Positions 1 through 8,890 of a stretch of DNA of 64,000 bases are shown here, piece by piece. Under the pieces are notes generated by a model. It saw nothing but the letters and a program-made list of their open reading frames with translations, did no database searches and was not told where the DNA came from. Position 1 is the stretch's first letter; every line of letters starts with the position of its first letter. Source of the DNA: Ancylobacter sp. TS-1 (GTDB lineage Bacteria > Pseudomonadota > Alphaproteobacteria > Rhizobiales > Xanthobacteraceae); NCBI RefSeq assembly GCF_009223885.1, contig NZ_CP045144.1, positions 682,001-746,000 of the forward strand, written 5' to 3'. Made by a program: the position numbers and the translations under genes.

Positions 1-566
1 TGATCTTCGACGAAATCCCGACCGGCCTCGGCAAGACCGGGCGCCTCTTCGCCAGCGAGCACGACGGGGTGACGCCGGACATGATCGTGCTCGGCAAGGC
101 GCTGGGCGGCGGCATCCTGCCGATCGCGGCGGTGATCGCCCGGCACGACCTCGACGTCGCCGGCGATTACGCCATCGGCCATTACACGCATGAGAAGAAC
201 CCGGTCACCGCCCGCGCGGCGCTGACCACGCTCGCCATCATCCGCGAGGAGGGCCTCTCCGAGCGCGCCGCCGAACTGGGCGCGCACGCGATGGGCCGGC
301 TGCGCGAGCTGATGGCGCGCTCGCCCCATGTCGGCGACGTGCGCGGGCGCGGACTGCTGCTGGGGGTCGAGATGGTGGTCGACAAGGCCGGGCGCCAACC
401 CGACCGGGCACTGGCCGAGACGGTCTATTATCGCTGCCTGGATGCGGGGCTCAGCTTCAAGATCAGCCAGGGCAACGTGCTCACCCTCTCGCCGCCTCTC
501 GTCATCTCCCGCGAGGATCTGGACCGGGCGCTCGACATCGTCGAAGCCGCCGTCCTCGCCGCCTGA
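1..566 (+). CDS. Class III PLP-dependent aminotransferase-fold enzyme, 3' part only (candidate PbfA-type phosphonate ammonia-lyase)
   Basis: The gene enters from the left edge; the frame is open from base 3, so the true start lies outside. The fold-type I class III signature is clear. [12 protein letters not shown] carries the Asp that contacts the PLP pyridine nitrogen, and VLGKALGGG carries the Schiff-base Lys (about residue 32 of the visible part). The C-terminal small domain follows, ending at TGA 566. Phosphonoacetaldehyde hydrolase starts 33 bp downstream. Class III enzymes next to phnX are known to include the (R)-1-hydroxy-2-aminoethylphosphonate ammonia-lyase PbfA, which makes phosphonoacetaldehyde. 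The GHYTHEKNP stretch fits my memory of that group, but this is inference. The alternative is a 2-aminoethylphosphonate- or omega-amino-acid:pyruvate transaminase. Confidence 0.85.
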   Translation, partial: IFDEIPTGLGKTGRLFASEHDGVTPDMIVLGKALGGGILPIAAVIARHDLDVAGDYAIGHYTHEKNPVTARAALTTLAIIREEGLSERAAELGAHAMGRLRELMARSPHVGDVRGRGLLLGVEMVVDKAGRQPDRALAETVYYRCLDAGLSFKISQGNVLTLSPPLVISREDLDRALDIVEAAVLAA

Positions 567-599
567 AGCCGCCTTCACCTCTCTGCCGACCTCAACCGG

Positions 600-1418
600 A
601 TGAATGCCATGTCGCTGTCTCACCTCAAGGCCGTCGTGTTCGACTGGGCCGGCACCGTCGTCGATTTCGGCTCGCTGGCGCCGATGGGAGCCTTCGTCGA
701 GGCCTTCGCGGCCTTCGATGTGGCGATCACCATCGACGAGGCCCGCGTGCCGATGGGCATGGCCAAGCGTCCCCATGTCGCCGCGCTGTTCGCCATGCCG
801 CGCATCGCCGCCGAATGGCAGCGCGTGCACGGCCACGCGCCGACCGAGGCCGACATCGACGCGGTGTATGACGTGTTCGTGCCGAAGAACATCGCCGTGG
901 CGGCGAGCTTCGCCGACCTCATTCCCGGCGCGGCGGAAACCGCTGCCGCCATCCGCGCGGCGGGTCTGAAGATCGGCAGCACCACCGGCTATACCCGCGA
1001 GATCATGGCGAAGATCACGCCGGTCGCGGCCGCGCAGGGTTTCACCGCCGACGCCATGGCCTGCACCGGCGACGTGCCGGACGGGCGCCCGACGCCCTTC
1101 CTCATGTGGAAGGTGCTGACCGAATTGCAGGTCCATCCGGCCTGGTCGGCGGTGAAGGTGGACGACACCGAGGTCGGCATCGGCGAGGGGCTGAACGGCG
1201 GCGCCTGGACGGTGGGCGTTGCCGTCACCGGCAATGTGTTCGGCCTGTCGCGCGCGGACACCGCCGCTCTGCCGGCGGAGGTCTTCGCCCAGCGCCGCCG
1301 TCGCGCGGCCGAGAAGCTGGCGGCGGCGGGCGCCCATTACGTGATCGACGGCGTTGCCGACCTGCTTCCGGTGCTCGCCGCCATCAACGGGCGCCTCGCG
1401 CGCGGCGAGCGCCCGTAA
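600..1418 (+). CDS. phnX: Phosphonoacetaldehyde hydrolase (phosphonatase)
   Basis: Cytosolic HAD-superfamily enzyme that cleaves phosphonoacetaldehyde to acetaldehyde and phosphate, the last step of 2-aminoethylphosphonate use. The 272-residue length fits the family. The HAD nucleophile motif is VFDWAGTVVDFGS (Asp15). PMGMAKRPHV holds the phosphonatase-specific cap-domain Lys (Lys56) that forms a Schiff base with the substrate. The C-terminal HAD acidic motif is near VKVDDTEVGI. ATG at 600 is taken as start; ATG at 609 is an alternative, and neither has a strong Shine-Dalgarno. It lies 33 bp after the class III PLP gene and is probably co-transcribed, giving a PLP enzyme plus phosphonatase unit. 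Confidence 0.93.
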   Translation: MNAMSLSHLKAVVFDWAGTVVDFGSLAPMGAFVEAFAAFDVAITIDEARVPMGMAKRPHVAALFAMPRIAAEWQRVHGHAPTEADIDAVYDVFVPKNIAVAASFADLIPGAAETAAAIRAAGLKIGSTTGYTREIMAKITPVAAAQGFTADAMACTGDVPDGRPTPFLMWKVLTELQVHPAWSAVKVDDTEVGIGEGLNGGAWTVGVAVTGNVFGLSRADTAALPAEVFAQRRRRAAEKLAAAGAHYVIDGVADLLPVLAAINGRLARGERP

Positions 1419-1442
1419 CGGCGGACAGGTGGAGGGCGGTAG

Positions 1443-3032
1443 CTAGAAGCCGGCCGCGCATCCGTCCGAGCGCGGATCGCCGGCGCCCTCCAGCCGTCCG
1501 TCGGCGTGGCGGACGATGGCGCCGGCATGGCCCATCATGGCGTCGAACGGCGCCACCGTCTCGACATCGTGACCGGCCGCCCGCAGCGCCGCGACGAGCG
1601 CCGGCGGGAAACGGTCCTCCAGCTTCAGTGTCACCGTGTCGGCGCCCCAGGTGCGCCCGAGCAGCCAGCGTGGGGCGGTGACGGCGGCCTGCAACTCCTG
1701 CCCGAACAGGGCGTAGCGCGAGAAGAGAGCGGCCTGCGTCTGCGGCTGGCCCTCGCCGCCCATGGTGCCGTAGACCATGTGGCGGCCGTCGTCGAAGGTG
1801 GCCATGGCGGGGTTGAGCGTGTGGAAGGGCTTGCGGCCGGGCGCCAGCAGGCGCGGGCCGTCGCCGCGAAGATGGAAGCTGGAGCCCCGGTTCTGCCAGA
1901 CGATGCCGGTCTGCGGCAGCACCACACCGGAACCGAACTCGAAATAGATGCTCTGGATGAAGCTGGCGGCCAGCCCGTTGCCGTCGATCGCGCCCAGCCA
2001 GACCGTATCGCCCGCCGAAGGCGGCGCCGGCCAGGCGAGCGCCCGCGCCGGGTCGATGCGGCTGGCGAGGCGGTCGAGCGCAGCTTCGGTCAGCCAGTCG
2101 CGGGGATCGTCGGTCATGGCGTCGGGGTCGCCGATAATGCGGTCGCGCACCAGAAACGCCTGCTTGGTCGCTTCGATCAGCCCGTGGAGATGGTCGAATC
2201 CTTCCGCTTCGCGCACGCCGAGGCGGCTGAACAAGGCAAGGATCATCAGCGAGGACAGCCCCTGCGTCGGCGGGGGGAAGTTGAACAGGCGCGACCCCGG
2301 CAGCCTCACCGTCAGTGGGGCGACACGCTGCGCCCGGCAGGCGGCGAGGTCGTCGAGCGTCACCGGCGCGCCGGCGGCGGCCAGATCGTGCGCGATCTCG
2401 CGGGCGAGCGCGCCGCGATAGAAGCTCTCGGTGCCCTCGATGCCAAGCCGGTGCAGCGTCTCGCCGAGCGCCGGCAGCGCCATGGACGCCCCCGTGGCCG
2501 GCGGCCTGCCGCCATAGAGGAAGGTCTCGGCGAAGCCGGAGACGTGCGCCAGTTCGGGCAGCTTCTGCGTCGTCAGCTCATGCTGGCTCGCCGTGACGGC
2601 GAAGCCGTTGCGCGCGTGCCAGACCGCGTCCTCGAGCAGCCGCGCGAGGGGCAGCCTGCCGCCCCGCTCCGCGCTCACCGCCAGCGCCTCGCCCCAGCCG
2701 GCGACGGTGGCGGCGGTGGTGTTGGCAGCCAGCGGCCCGCGCTGGGGCACCGCGTCGAGGCCGGCGCGGAAATACAGCTCCGGCGTCGCCGCGGCGGCAG
2801 CCCGGCTGCAGGCGTCGATGGCGACGGGTTCCTTGCCCGGCCCGCCGATGAGCCAGAAGCCGTCGCCGCCGATGGCGGTCATGTGCGGGTAGACGACGGC
2901 GAGCGTCGCGGCCATCGCCACTGTCGCCTCGACGGCGTTGCCGCCCTCGCGCAGCACCCGCAGGCCCGCCTCGGTGGCGAGGTGGTGCGGCGAGGTCGCC
3001 ATGCCCCGGCGGGCACGAACCGTGTTCAGCAT
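1443..3032 (-). CDS. Gamma-glutamyltransferase family Ntn-hydrolase
   Basis: A 529-residue protein of the gamma-glutamyltranspeptidase family. The N-terminal part has the family features TEAGLRVLREGGNAVEA and AIGGDGFWL. The predicted autoprocessing nucleophile is Thr343 in SAGDTVWLGAID, which would become the N-terminus of the small subunit. FGSGVVLPQTGIVWQNR follows, as in family members. There is no signal peptide (it starts MLNTVRARRG), unlike periplasmic Ggt, so a cytoplasmic hydrolase of an imported compound is more likely. It is the last gene of the TRAP operon, 15 bp after dctM. The substrate cannot be read from sequence; family members also include acylases and other amide hydrolases. 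Confidence 0.85.
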   Translation of the reverse strand: MLNTVRARRGMATSPHHLATEAGLRVLREGGNAVEATVAMAATLAVVYPHMTAIGGDGFWLIGGPGKEPVAIDACSRAAAAATPELYFRAGLDAVPQRGPLAANTTAATVAGWGEALAVSAERGGRLPLARLLEDAVWHARNGFAVTASQHELTTQKLPELAHVSGFAETFLYGGRPPATGASMALPALGETLHRLGIEGTESFYRGALAREIAHDLAAAGAPVTLDDLAACRAQRVAPLTVRLPGSRLFNFPPPTQGLSSLMILALFSRLGVREAEGFDHLHGLIEATKQAFLVRDRIIGDPDAMTDDPRDWLTEAALDRLASRIDPARALAWPAPPSAGDTVWLGAIDGNGLAASFIQSIYFEFGSGVVLPQTGIVWQNRGSSFHLRGDGPRLLAPGRKPFHTLNPAMATFDDGRHMVYGTMGGEGQPQTQAALFSRYALFGQELQAAVTAPRWLLGRTWGADTVTLKLEDRFPPALVAALRAAGHDVETVAPFDAMMGHAGAIVRHADGRLEGAGDPRSDGCAAGF

Positions 3033-3047
3033 GTCAGGGTACTCCGG

Positions 3048-4373
3048 CTACCAGCCGATCGCCTTCGGCAGCCAGGTCGCCACCGAGGGGAAACTGAAGA
3101 CCACGGCGACAGCGGCGAGCTGAAGCGCGATGAAGGGAAGGACGCCGCGGTAGATGTCGGCGGTCCGGACCTCGGGAGGCGCGACGCCGCGCAGGTAGAA
3201 CAGCGCCCAGCCGAAGGGCGGCGTCAGGAAGGAGGTCTGCAGCACCGTGGCGATCAGCGCCGCCGCCCAGACCAGGTCGACATTGGCGTTGATCATCAGC
3301 GGCAGGAACATCGGCACCACGATGTAGCTGATCTCGATCCATTCGATGAAGAAGCCGAGCACGAAGATGATCAGCAGCATGAAGATGAGGATGCCGTCGG
3401 TGCCGCCCGGGACGAGCGCGAAGGCGTCGTGCACCAGCCGCTCGCCGCCCAGCCCGCGGAAGGCGAGGGCGAAGACCTGCGAGCAGATCAGCACGAAGAA
3501 CATCATGGCGGTGATGCGCGCGGTGGACTGCACCGTGTCGACGAGGGTCTTCAGGGTGAAGCGCCCGGCGATGGCGGCGACGAGGATGGAGCCGAGCGCG
3601 CCCATGCTGGCGGCCTCGGTCGGCGCGGCGATGCCGCCGATGATCGAGCCGAGCACGGCGAGCACCAGCCCGATCGGCGGCAGCCCGACCTTGAGCGCCT
3701 TGAGCCACAGCTCCCGGCGCGGCATCGCCTGACGCTCGGCGAGCGGGATGGCCGGCACCTTCTCCGGCCAGATGACGCCGACGAGGAGCATGTAGATGCA
3801 GAAGATGGCGGTCAGCAGCAGGCCCGGCATCAGCGCCGCCGCGAAGAGCGTGCCCACCGACTCGCCGAGAATGTCGGCCAGCAGGATGAGGATCGTCGAG
3901 GGCGGAATGAGCTGGCCGAGCGTGCCCGAGGCGCAGATGGCGCCGCAGGACAGGCTCCGGTCATAGCCGCGCCGCAGCAGGGTCGGCAGGGTGAGCAGGC
4001 CGAGCGTGACGATGGTGGCGCCGACGATGCCCGTCGTCGCGCCCATGAGCATGCCGACAAGGATGATGCCGAGCCCCATGCCGCCCTTCAGGCTGCCCGA
4101 CAGATGGCCGATCACCTCCATCAGCTCGTCGGCGAGGCGCGACTTCTCCAGCATCACGCCCATGAACACGAAGAGCGGGATGGCGATCAGCGTATAGTTC
4201 GCGGTGACGCCGTAGATGCGCGCCGGCAGCAGGCCGAACAGCGTCGTGCCGAAGCCGAGCCAGCCGAAGAAGAACCCGCTGATCGCCAGCGTGAGCGCCA
4301 CCGGCACGCCGATGAACAGCATGACGAAGAAGGAGGCGATGCAGGCGATCGCCAGTATTTCATTGAGGGGCAT
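3048..4373 (-). CDS. dctM: TRAP transporter large permease, DctM type
   Basis: Inner-membrane subunit (441 residues) of a tripartite ATP-independent periplasmic transporter that drives solute uptake with a sodium or proton gradient. It is almost wholly hydrophobic, with about 12 transmembrane segments. Typical DctM features are IGVPVALTLAISG near the N-terminus, GATTGIVGATIVTLG, and LIPPSTILILLADI. Its start overlaps the end of dctQ by 14 bp, indicating translational coupling. The order is dctP-dctQ-dctM followed by the gamma-glutamyltransferase-like gene. Confidence 0.94.
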   Translation of the reverse strand: MPLNEILAIACIASFFVMLFIGVPVALTLAISGFFFGWLGFGTTLFGLLPARIYGVTANYTLIAIPLFVFMGVMLEKSRLADELMEVIGHLSGSLKGGMGLGIILVGMLMGATTGIVGATIVTLGLLTLPTLLRRGYDRSLSCGAICASGTLGQLIPPSTILILLADILGESVGTLFAAALMPGLLLTAIFCIYMLLVGVIWPEKVPAIPLAERQAMPRRELWLKALKVGLPPIGLVLAVLGSIIGGIAAPTEAASMGALGSILVAAIAGRFTLKTLVDTVQSTARITAMMFFVLICSQVFALAFRGLGGERLVHDAFALVPGGTDGILIFMLLIIFVLGFFIEWIEISYIVVPMFLPLMINANVDLVWAAALIATVLQTSFLTPPFGWALFYLRGVAPPEVRTADIYRGVLPFIALQLAAVAVVFSFPSVATWLPKAIGW

Positions 4374-4908
4374 CGGCGCTCACTCGGGCGGACGGTTCGG
4401 CCGCGCCGCCAAGGAAGGGGATCAGCGCGCGCAGCGTCGCGGAAAGGCTCTGGAGGAGCAGCAGGACGAAGCCGGCGGGGATCATGGCCTTGAGGATGAA
4501 GCGGTAGGGCAGGCCGCCGGGATCGGGCGAGCCTTCGCTGATCCGGTAGGACTGCATCACATAGGGCCAGGACAGCACGATCACGATCACCGCGAGGGCG
4601 ACCACGCTCAGCGCCGAGAACAGGTCGATGGCCTGCCGCAGCCGGGGCGGCAGGTGCGCGTAGAGAATGTCCACCCGCACATGGCCTTCATGCTTGATCG
4701 TGTAGGCGATGCACAGCAGCGTCAGCGGGCTCATCAGGTGCCATTCAAGCTCCTGCATGGCCACCGAGCCGGTGTGGAACAGGTAGCGCAGCAGCACGTT
4801 GCCGGCCATGACGAGGACGAGCGCAAGGCCCGTCCACGCCGCCACCCAGCCGCAGGCCTCGACGATTGCGTCGAGGCCGCGGGCCCATTTCTCGAACAGG
4901 ACGGTCAT
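4360..4908 (-). CDS. dctQ: TRAP transporter small permease, DctQ type
   Basis: A 182-residue protein with four hydrophobic segments, the usual DctQ layout that packs against DctM. ATG at 4908 (MTVLFEKWARG) is chosen because it overlaps the dctP stop in an ATGA arrangement. The longer upstream extension in frame has no support. The conserved DctQ features are VLVMAGNVLLRYLF in the first segment region and the EWHL element just before the second (MQELEWHLMS). The substrate is determined by dctP, not by this subunit. Confidence 0.9.
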   Translation of the reverse strand: MTVLFEKWARGLDAIVEACGWVAAWTGLALVLVMAGNVLLRYLFHTGSVAMQELEWHLMSPLTLLCIAYTIKHEGHVRVDILYAHLPPRLRQAIDLFSALSVVALAVIVIVLSWPYVMQSYRISEGSPDPGGLPYRFILKAMIPAGFVLLLLQSLSATLRALIPFLGGAAEPSARVSADAPQ

Positions 4909-5999
4909 GATCCCCTGCGGATCTGGGTCTGGTACACCGCCTCGGACAGGCCGGCCCATTCGCTGTGCTTGGCCGCGAAGGCGGTGAAGCTGTCATAGAC
5001 CTTCTTGATCTTCGGGTCGGAGTCGGCGAGCTGCTGCAACGTGGTGCCGGTGACCTCGCGCAGCTTGTCCACCACGGCCGTCGGATAGGGGCCGGCGATG
5101 ACGCCCTGGTTCTTCACGAGGTCGACCATGGCCTCACCATTGGTCGCCTCGCACCAGGTGTGGCTGAGCACGTTGCAGGCCATGGCGGCGGTGCGGACGA
5201 TCTCCTTGAGGTCGTCGGGGAGCGAGTTCCACGCGGTCTTGTTGACGATCAGCTCGGTCACGTTGTTGGGCTCGTGCCAGCCGGTGGTGTAATAATACTT
5301 GGCCGCCTTCTGCAGGCCGAGGCGGCGGTCCTGATAGGGGCCGACGAACTCGGCCGCGTCGATCACGCCGCGCTCCAGCGCCGGGAAGATCTCGCCGCCG
5401 GGCAGCAGCTTCACGTCGACGCCAAGCTGCGCGTAGACCTTTCCGGCAAGGCCGGGGATGCGCATCTTGAGGCCCTTGAAGTCCTCGACCTTCTCGATCG
5501 GCTTGCGGAACCAGCCGGACATCTGCACGCCGGTATTGCCCAGCGGCATCGGCACGAGGTTGAAGGGGTCGTACAGCTCTTCCCACAGCTGGAGGCCGCC
5601 GCCGTGGTAGATCCAGGCGTTCTGGCCCTGGAAGTTGAGGCCGAACGGCACGCAGGTGAAGAACTGCGCCGCCGGCACCTTGCCGGCCCAGAAATAGGAG
5701 TTGGCGGCGTTCATCTCGACCGTGCCGGACGAGACGGCGTCGAAGCCCTCCAGCGCCGGGATCAGCTCGCCGGCCGCGAAATGCTGGATCTTGAGGCGGC
5801 CGCCCGACATCTTGCCGACCAGCTCGCAGAAATAGGTCGGGCTGCCCGGACCGGCGACATAGAAGGGCGCACCGGGACCATAGGCATTGGTCATCTTCCA
5901 GCTGAAAGTCTGCTGGGCGCGCGCGACACTCGGCGCGGCCAGCGTGGCGGCAGCGGCGGTACCGGCGAGGCCGGCTCCCAGAAATCCACGGCGGTCCAT
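4905..5999 (-). CDS. dctP: TRAP transporter periplasmic solute-binding protein, DctP type (TakP-like)
   Basis: A 364-residue exported binding protein. The N-terminus MDRRGFLGAGL followed by an Ala-rich core and an ARAQQ cleavage region looks like a Tat signal peptide (twin Arg at 3-4). The mature part has the DctP fold: the Arg-containing KGLKMRIPGLAG segment that contacts the substrate carboxylate, then AEFVGPYQDRRLG and YYTTGWHEP. The last two resemble the 2-oxoacid-binding TakP subgroup more than the succinate-binding DctP group. A 2-oxo or hydroxy monocarboxylate is therefore a reasonable guess, not a demonstrated ligand. It is the first gene of the minus-strand operon and is divergent from the AraC-amidase fusion. 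Confidence 0.92.
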   Translation of the reverse strand: MDRRGFLGAGLAGTAAAATLAAPSVARAQQTFSWKMTNAYGPGAPFYVAGPGSPTYFCELVGKMSGGRLKIQHFAAGELIPALEGFDAVSSGTVEMNAANSYFWAGKVPAAQFFTCVPFGLNFQGQNAWIYHGGGLQLWEELYDPFNLVPMPLGNTGVQMSGWFRKPIEKVEDFKGLKMRIPGLAGKVYAQLGVDVKLLPGGEIFPALERGVIDAAEFVGPYQDRRLGLQKAAKYYYTTGWHEPNNVTELIVNKTAWNSLPDDLKEIVRTAAMACNVLSHTWCEATNGEAMVDLVKNQGVIAGPYPTAVVDKLREVTGTTLQQLADSDPKIKKVYDSFTAFAAKHSEWAGLSEAVYQTQIRRGS

Positions 6000-6295
6000 G
6001 CTGTTCCCCTTGCTTCAAAATGGGCCGCGAACTGGCTTCGGCGCGCCCGGATCGAGGCTAGGTATCCCGCCGCGCTACGCGAACGGCAATGCCCCATAGG
6101 AGGCAGGGAGGGCGATGCGGCCCCGCCGGCACAGTCAAAAAAACGAATAAAATAATCATGATATCAATATATTGAGTGGCTTTGACGCGAAATTGTGCGG
6201 TACCGGCCGGGGCGGCCGCGACAAGTTTTTGTGCGCCGTTCGTCAAAGTGCTTCACTGGCGTTCCTCGCTTCCCCCGCGCAAAAGCGACGCCATC
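6000..6295. promoter_or_regulatory. Divergent promoter region between the TRAP operon and the AraC-amidase gene
   Basis: This 296-bp gap separates dctP (minus) from the AraC-FmdA fusion (plus). Bases about 6135-6180 form a conspicuous AT-rich patch in GC-rich surroundings, with runs of A and the short palindromes ATCATGAT and GATATC. This is where promoters and an AraC-type binding site would be expected. No exact -35/-10 pair is assigned. An in-frame extension of the plus gene back to 6176 crosses this patch and looks non-coding. Confidence 0.45.
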
Positions 6296-8635
6296 ATGAA
6301 CCGAGCCGTTCCCATCTCGATCAACGCCTTCCCCGCGAGCCAGCAGGAAGCGGCCTGGCGCGAGACGCTGGCTAGCCTCGCTTTGGCCGGCCGGTTGCCG
6401 AAGGACGCGGCGTTCCATTTCGGCGAGGTGTCGATCAAGCGCTCGCCGACGCTGGCGACCTTCGCCCTGCTGCGCTCCAGCGCGCAGGACCTGACGGCGC
6501 TGCCGAAGGGCGAGCCCCAGATCCTGATCGGCTTCGTGAATTACGGGCGCGGGCACCTCACCGATTCCGGCCGGCGGGCCGCCGAATTCGCCGATGGCGA
6601 CCTGTGGGTCTGCGATCCGGCGGCGCCGTTCTCGATCCAGTTCCGCAACGACTTCGAACTGCTGCTCCTGCGCCTGCCGCGCGAACGGCTGGTGGGGCGC
6701 TTCGGGCGGGCGCCGACGGTGCCGACGCTGGTGCTGGGGGAATCGGTCTCCGCCTCCGCCGCCCGCCCGATGATGCGGGCGCTGGCGGCCAGTTTCGCGA
6801 TGATGGAGGACGGCGACGTGATGGCCGCCGAGCCGGCCGTGACCGGCCTCGTGCTGTCGGCCCTGCTGGCCGAGGCGCGGCCGGAGGAGGACAGCGCCAC
6901 GCAGGTGCAGTCGGCCCATTTCGCCCGTGTCTGCGCACAGATCGAGGCGCGGCTGCGCGAGCCGGACCTGTCGGTGGCCGACATCGCGCAGGCGGAAGGG
7001 CTCTCCGCCCGCTACATCCAGCGCCTGTTCGAAGGGCAGGACCGCTCCTTCTCCGACTATGTGCGCCATCGCCGGCTGGAGCAGTGCCGGCTCGAACTCG
7101 TCAATCCGCAGCACGCCGACCGCTCCATCGCCGAGATCGGCTTCCGCTGGGGCTTTTCCGACCAGGCGCATTTCAGCCGGGTGTTCAGCGCCGCCTATGC
7201 CATTTCGCCGCGCGACTACCGCAAATCGGCCGGAACGACCGAGGAGACCCGCTGGACGCGCGGGAGGCCGATGCATTCCGGCGCCCGGGCGGCGCGGCCG
7301 GCGCCGGTCGCGGCGCCGGCCTCCACTCCTGAGGAAGCCTCGCCCGCCGCCCCGCCGGCCGAGGTGGGCGAGCCCGGCCATCACCATCTGTCGGTATCGC
7401 GCGATAGCGTTCACTGGGGCTATCTCTCGCGCACCATCCCGCCCGTGCTGCGGGTCCGCTCCGGGGCGCGCGTCACCATCGAGACGCTGACCCAGCACGC
7501 CTATGACGACCATGAGCGGATGATTTCCGGCGATGCCGGTGCGGAGAACGTGTTCCGCTGGACGCGCGACTACAAGGCGGTGGACCGGCGCGGCGCCGGG
7601 CCGGTGAACGCCTCCATTTTCGGGCGCGGGGCGGGCGAGGGGTTCGGCGTGCATATCTGCACCGGGCCGATCTTCGTCCATGGCGCCGAGCCGGGCGACG
7701 TGCTCGAGGTCGAGATTCTCGACCTGAAGCCGCGCCCCTGCGCCAACCCGGCCCATGCCGGCTTCGCCTTCGGCTCCAACGCGGCCGCCGCGTGGGGCTT
7801 CCACCATGACGACATTCTCGACGAACCGCGCAAGCGCGAGGTCATCACCATCTACCGCACCGATGCGGCCGGAGAGAGCGGCTTTGCCGAGGCGGTCTAT
7901 TCCTATCGCTGGGCGCCGCAGACCGACCCGTTCGGCGTGATGCATGAAACCATCGACTATCCCGGCGTTCCGGTCGACCACGCGCGGATCGAGAAGCGCG
8001 AAGGCGTGCTGACGGGCGCGCGCATTCCTGTGCGGCCGCATTTCGGCTTCATCGCGGTCGCCCCGCGCGAGACCGACATGGTGGATTCGGTGCCGCCGGG
8101 CTATTTCGGCGGCAATATCGACAATTGGCGCGCCGGCAAGGGCGCGGCGGTTTATCTGCCGGTCGCGGTGCCCGGCGCGCTGCTGTCCATCGGCGACCCG
8201 CATCTGGCGCAGGGCGACGGCGAGATCAGCGGCACGGCGCTGGAATGCTCGTTGACCGGAGATATCCGCCTCGTGCTGCACAAGCGCGGCGAGACGAACA
8301 AGGCGTTCCTGAACGGGCTCGGGGCGCCGCTGATCGAGACGCCCGACGCCTGGCTGCTGCACGGCTTCAGCTACACCAACTATCTGCGCGAACTCGGCCG
8401 CAACGCGCAGTCCGAGGTGTTCAAGCGTTCCTCGCTGAGCCGGGCGCTGCGCAGCGCCTTCCGCGCGACCCGCAAATTCCTGATGGAACGCTACGGGCTC
8501 GACGAGGACGAGGCGATCTCGCTGATGTCGGTGGCGGTCGATTTCGGCGTGACGCAGGTGGCGGACGGCAACTGGGGCGTCCATGCCCGGATCGCGAAGG
8601 CGATCTTCGAGAGACCGGCCGAGGGGCGGGGATAG
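6296..8635 (+). CDS. AraC-family regulator fused to an acetamidase/formamidase
   Basis: A single frame of 779 residues joins two families normally found as separate proteins. Residues about 30-180 match an AraC N-terminal sensor region. Residues about 200-310 form the double helix-turn-helix, with LSVADIAQAEGLSARYIQR and IAEIGFRWGFSDQAHFSRVF. A Pro/Ala-rich linker covers about 320-355. Residues about 358-779 form the acetamidase/formamidase domain (HWGYLSRTIPPVLRVRSG, GHICTGPI-like and GDPHLAQGDGEISGTA elements). ATG at 6296 is preferred: the frame is open to 6176, but that stretch is AT-rich promoter DNA. The protein could couple amide hydrolysis to control of the divergent TRAP/Ggt operon. 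Whether it works as both enzyme and regulator is unknown. No stop codon or frameshift separates the halves. Confidence 0.88.
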   Translation: MNRAVPISINAFPASQQEAAWRETLASLALAGRLPKDAAFHFGEVSIKRSPTLATFALLRSSAQDLTALPKGEPQILIGFVNYGRGHLTDSGRRAAEFADGDLWVCDPAAPFSIQFRNDFELLLLRLPRERLVGRFGRAPTVPTLVLGESVSASAARPMMRALAASFAMMEDGDVMAAEPAVTGLVLSALLAEARPEEDSATQVQSAHFARVCAQIEARLREPDLSVADIAQAEGLSARYIQRLFEGQDRSFSDYVRHRRLEQCRLELVNPQHADRSIAEIGFRWGFSDQAHFSRVFSAAYAISPRDYRKSAGTTEETRWTRGRPMHSGARAARPAPVAAPASTPEEASPAAPPAEVGEPGHHHLSVSRDSVHWGYLSRTIPPVLRVRSGARVTIETLTQHAYDDHERMISGDAGAENVFRWTRDYKAVDRRGAGPVNASIFGRGAGEGFGVHICTGPIFVHGAEPGDVLEVEILDLKPRPCANPAHAGFAFGSNAAAAWGFHHDDILDEPRKREVITIYRTDAAGESGFAEAVYSYRWAPQTDPFGVMHETIDYPGVPVDHARIEKREGVLTGARIPVRPHFGFIAVAPRETDMVDSVPPGYFGGNIDNWRAGKGAAVYLPVAVPGALLSIGDPHLAQGDGEISGTALECSLTGDIRLVLHKRGETNKAFLNGLGAPLIETPDAWLLHGFSYTNYLRELGRNAQSEVFKRSSLSRALRSAFRATRKFLMERYGLDEDEAISLMSVAVDFGVTQVADGNWGVHARIAKAIFERPAEGRG

Positions 8636-8801
8636 CCCGGCCTCGTCCGCGCGCCAGCCGCCGCGCCCTCGCCGCCGCGCGGAGGCCGGCTGATCGTTCC
8701 GGCGTCTTTATGGCCCCCTTATGTGCGGCGCCGGCATTCCGGATCGAACCCTTATCGGCCCGGCCCTACATCCTCGCCATGCAGGAAACAGGAGCCGGAT
8801 C

Positions 8802-8885
8802 ATGCTCGATTTTCTCTACCTCGCCATCGCCATCGGCTTCTTCGTGCTGATGGCCTTCTATGCCCGCGCCGTGTCGAAGGGGTGA
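8802..8885 (+). CDS. Small single-pass membrane protein preceding kdpF (27 residues)
   Basis: A short ORF (starts MLDFLYLAIAIGFF, ends ARAVSKG) with one hydrophobic segment. AGGAG lies 7 bp before the ATG. It sits 5 bp upstream of kdpF and is evidently the first cistron of the kdp operon. I recall similar short membrane ORFs ahead of kdpF/kdpA in other bacteria, but no function is known to me. It may be a second small subunit or a leader peptide for the operon. Confidence 0.65.
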   Translation: MLDFLYLAIAIGFFVLMAFYARAVSKG

Positions 8886-8890
8886 GGGAC

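Noticed and set aside
1506-4493. 995-codon open frame on the plus strand
   Set aside because: Antisense of the GGT-like and TRAP genes; Arg/Gly/His-rich composition typical of a GC-rich shadow frame.
6164-8584. 806-codon frame antisense to the AraC-amidase gene
   Set aside because: No family motif; the plus-strand fusion has clear domains in both halves.
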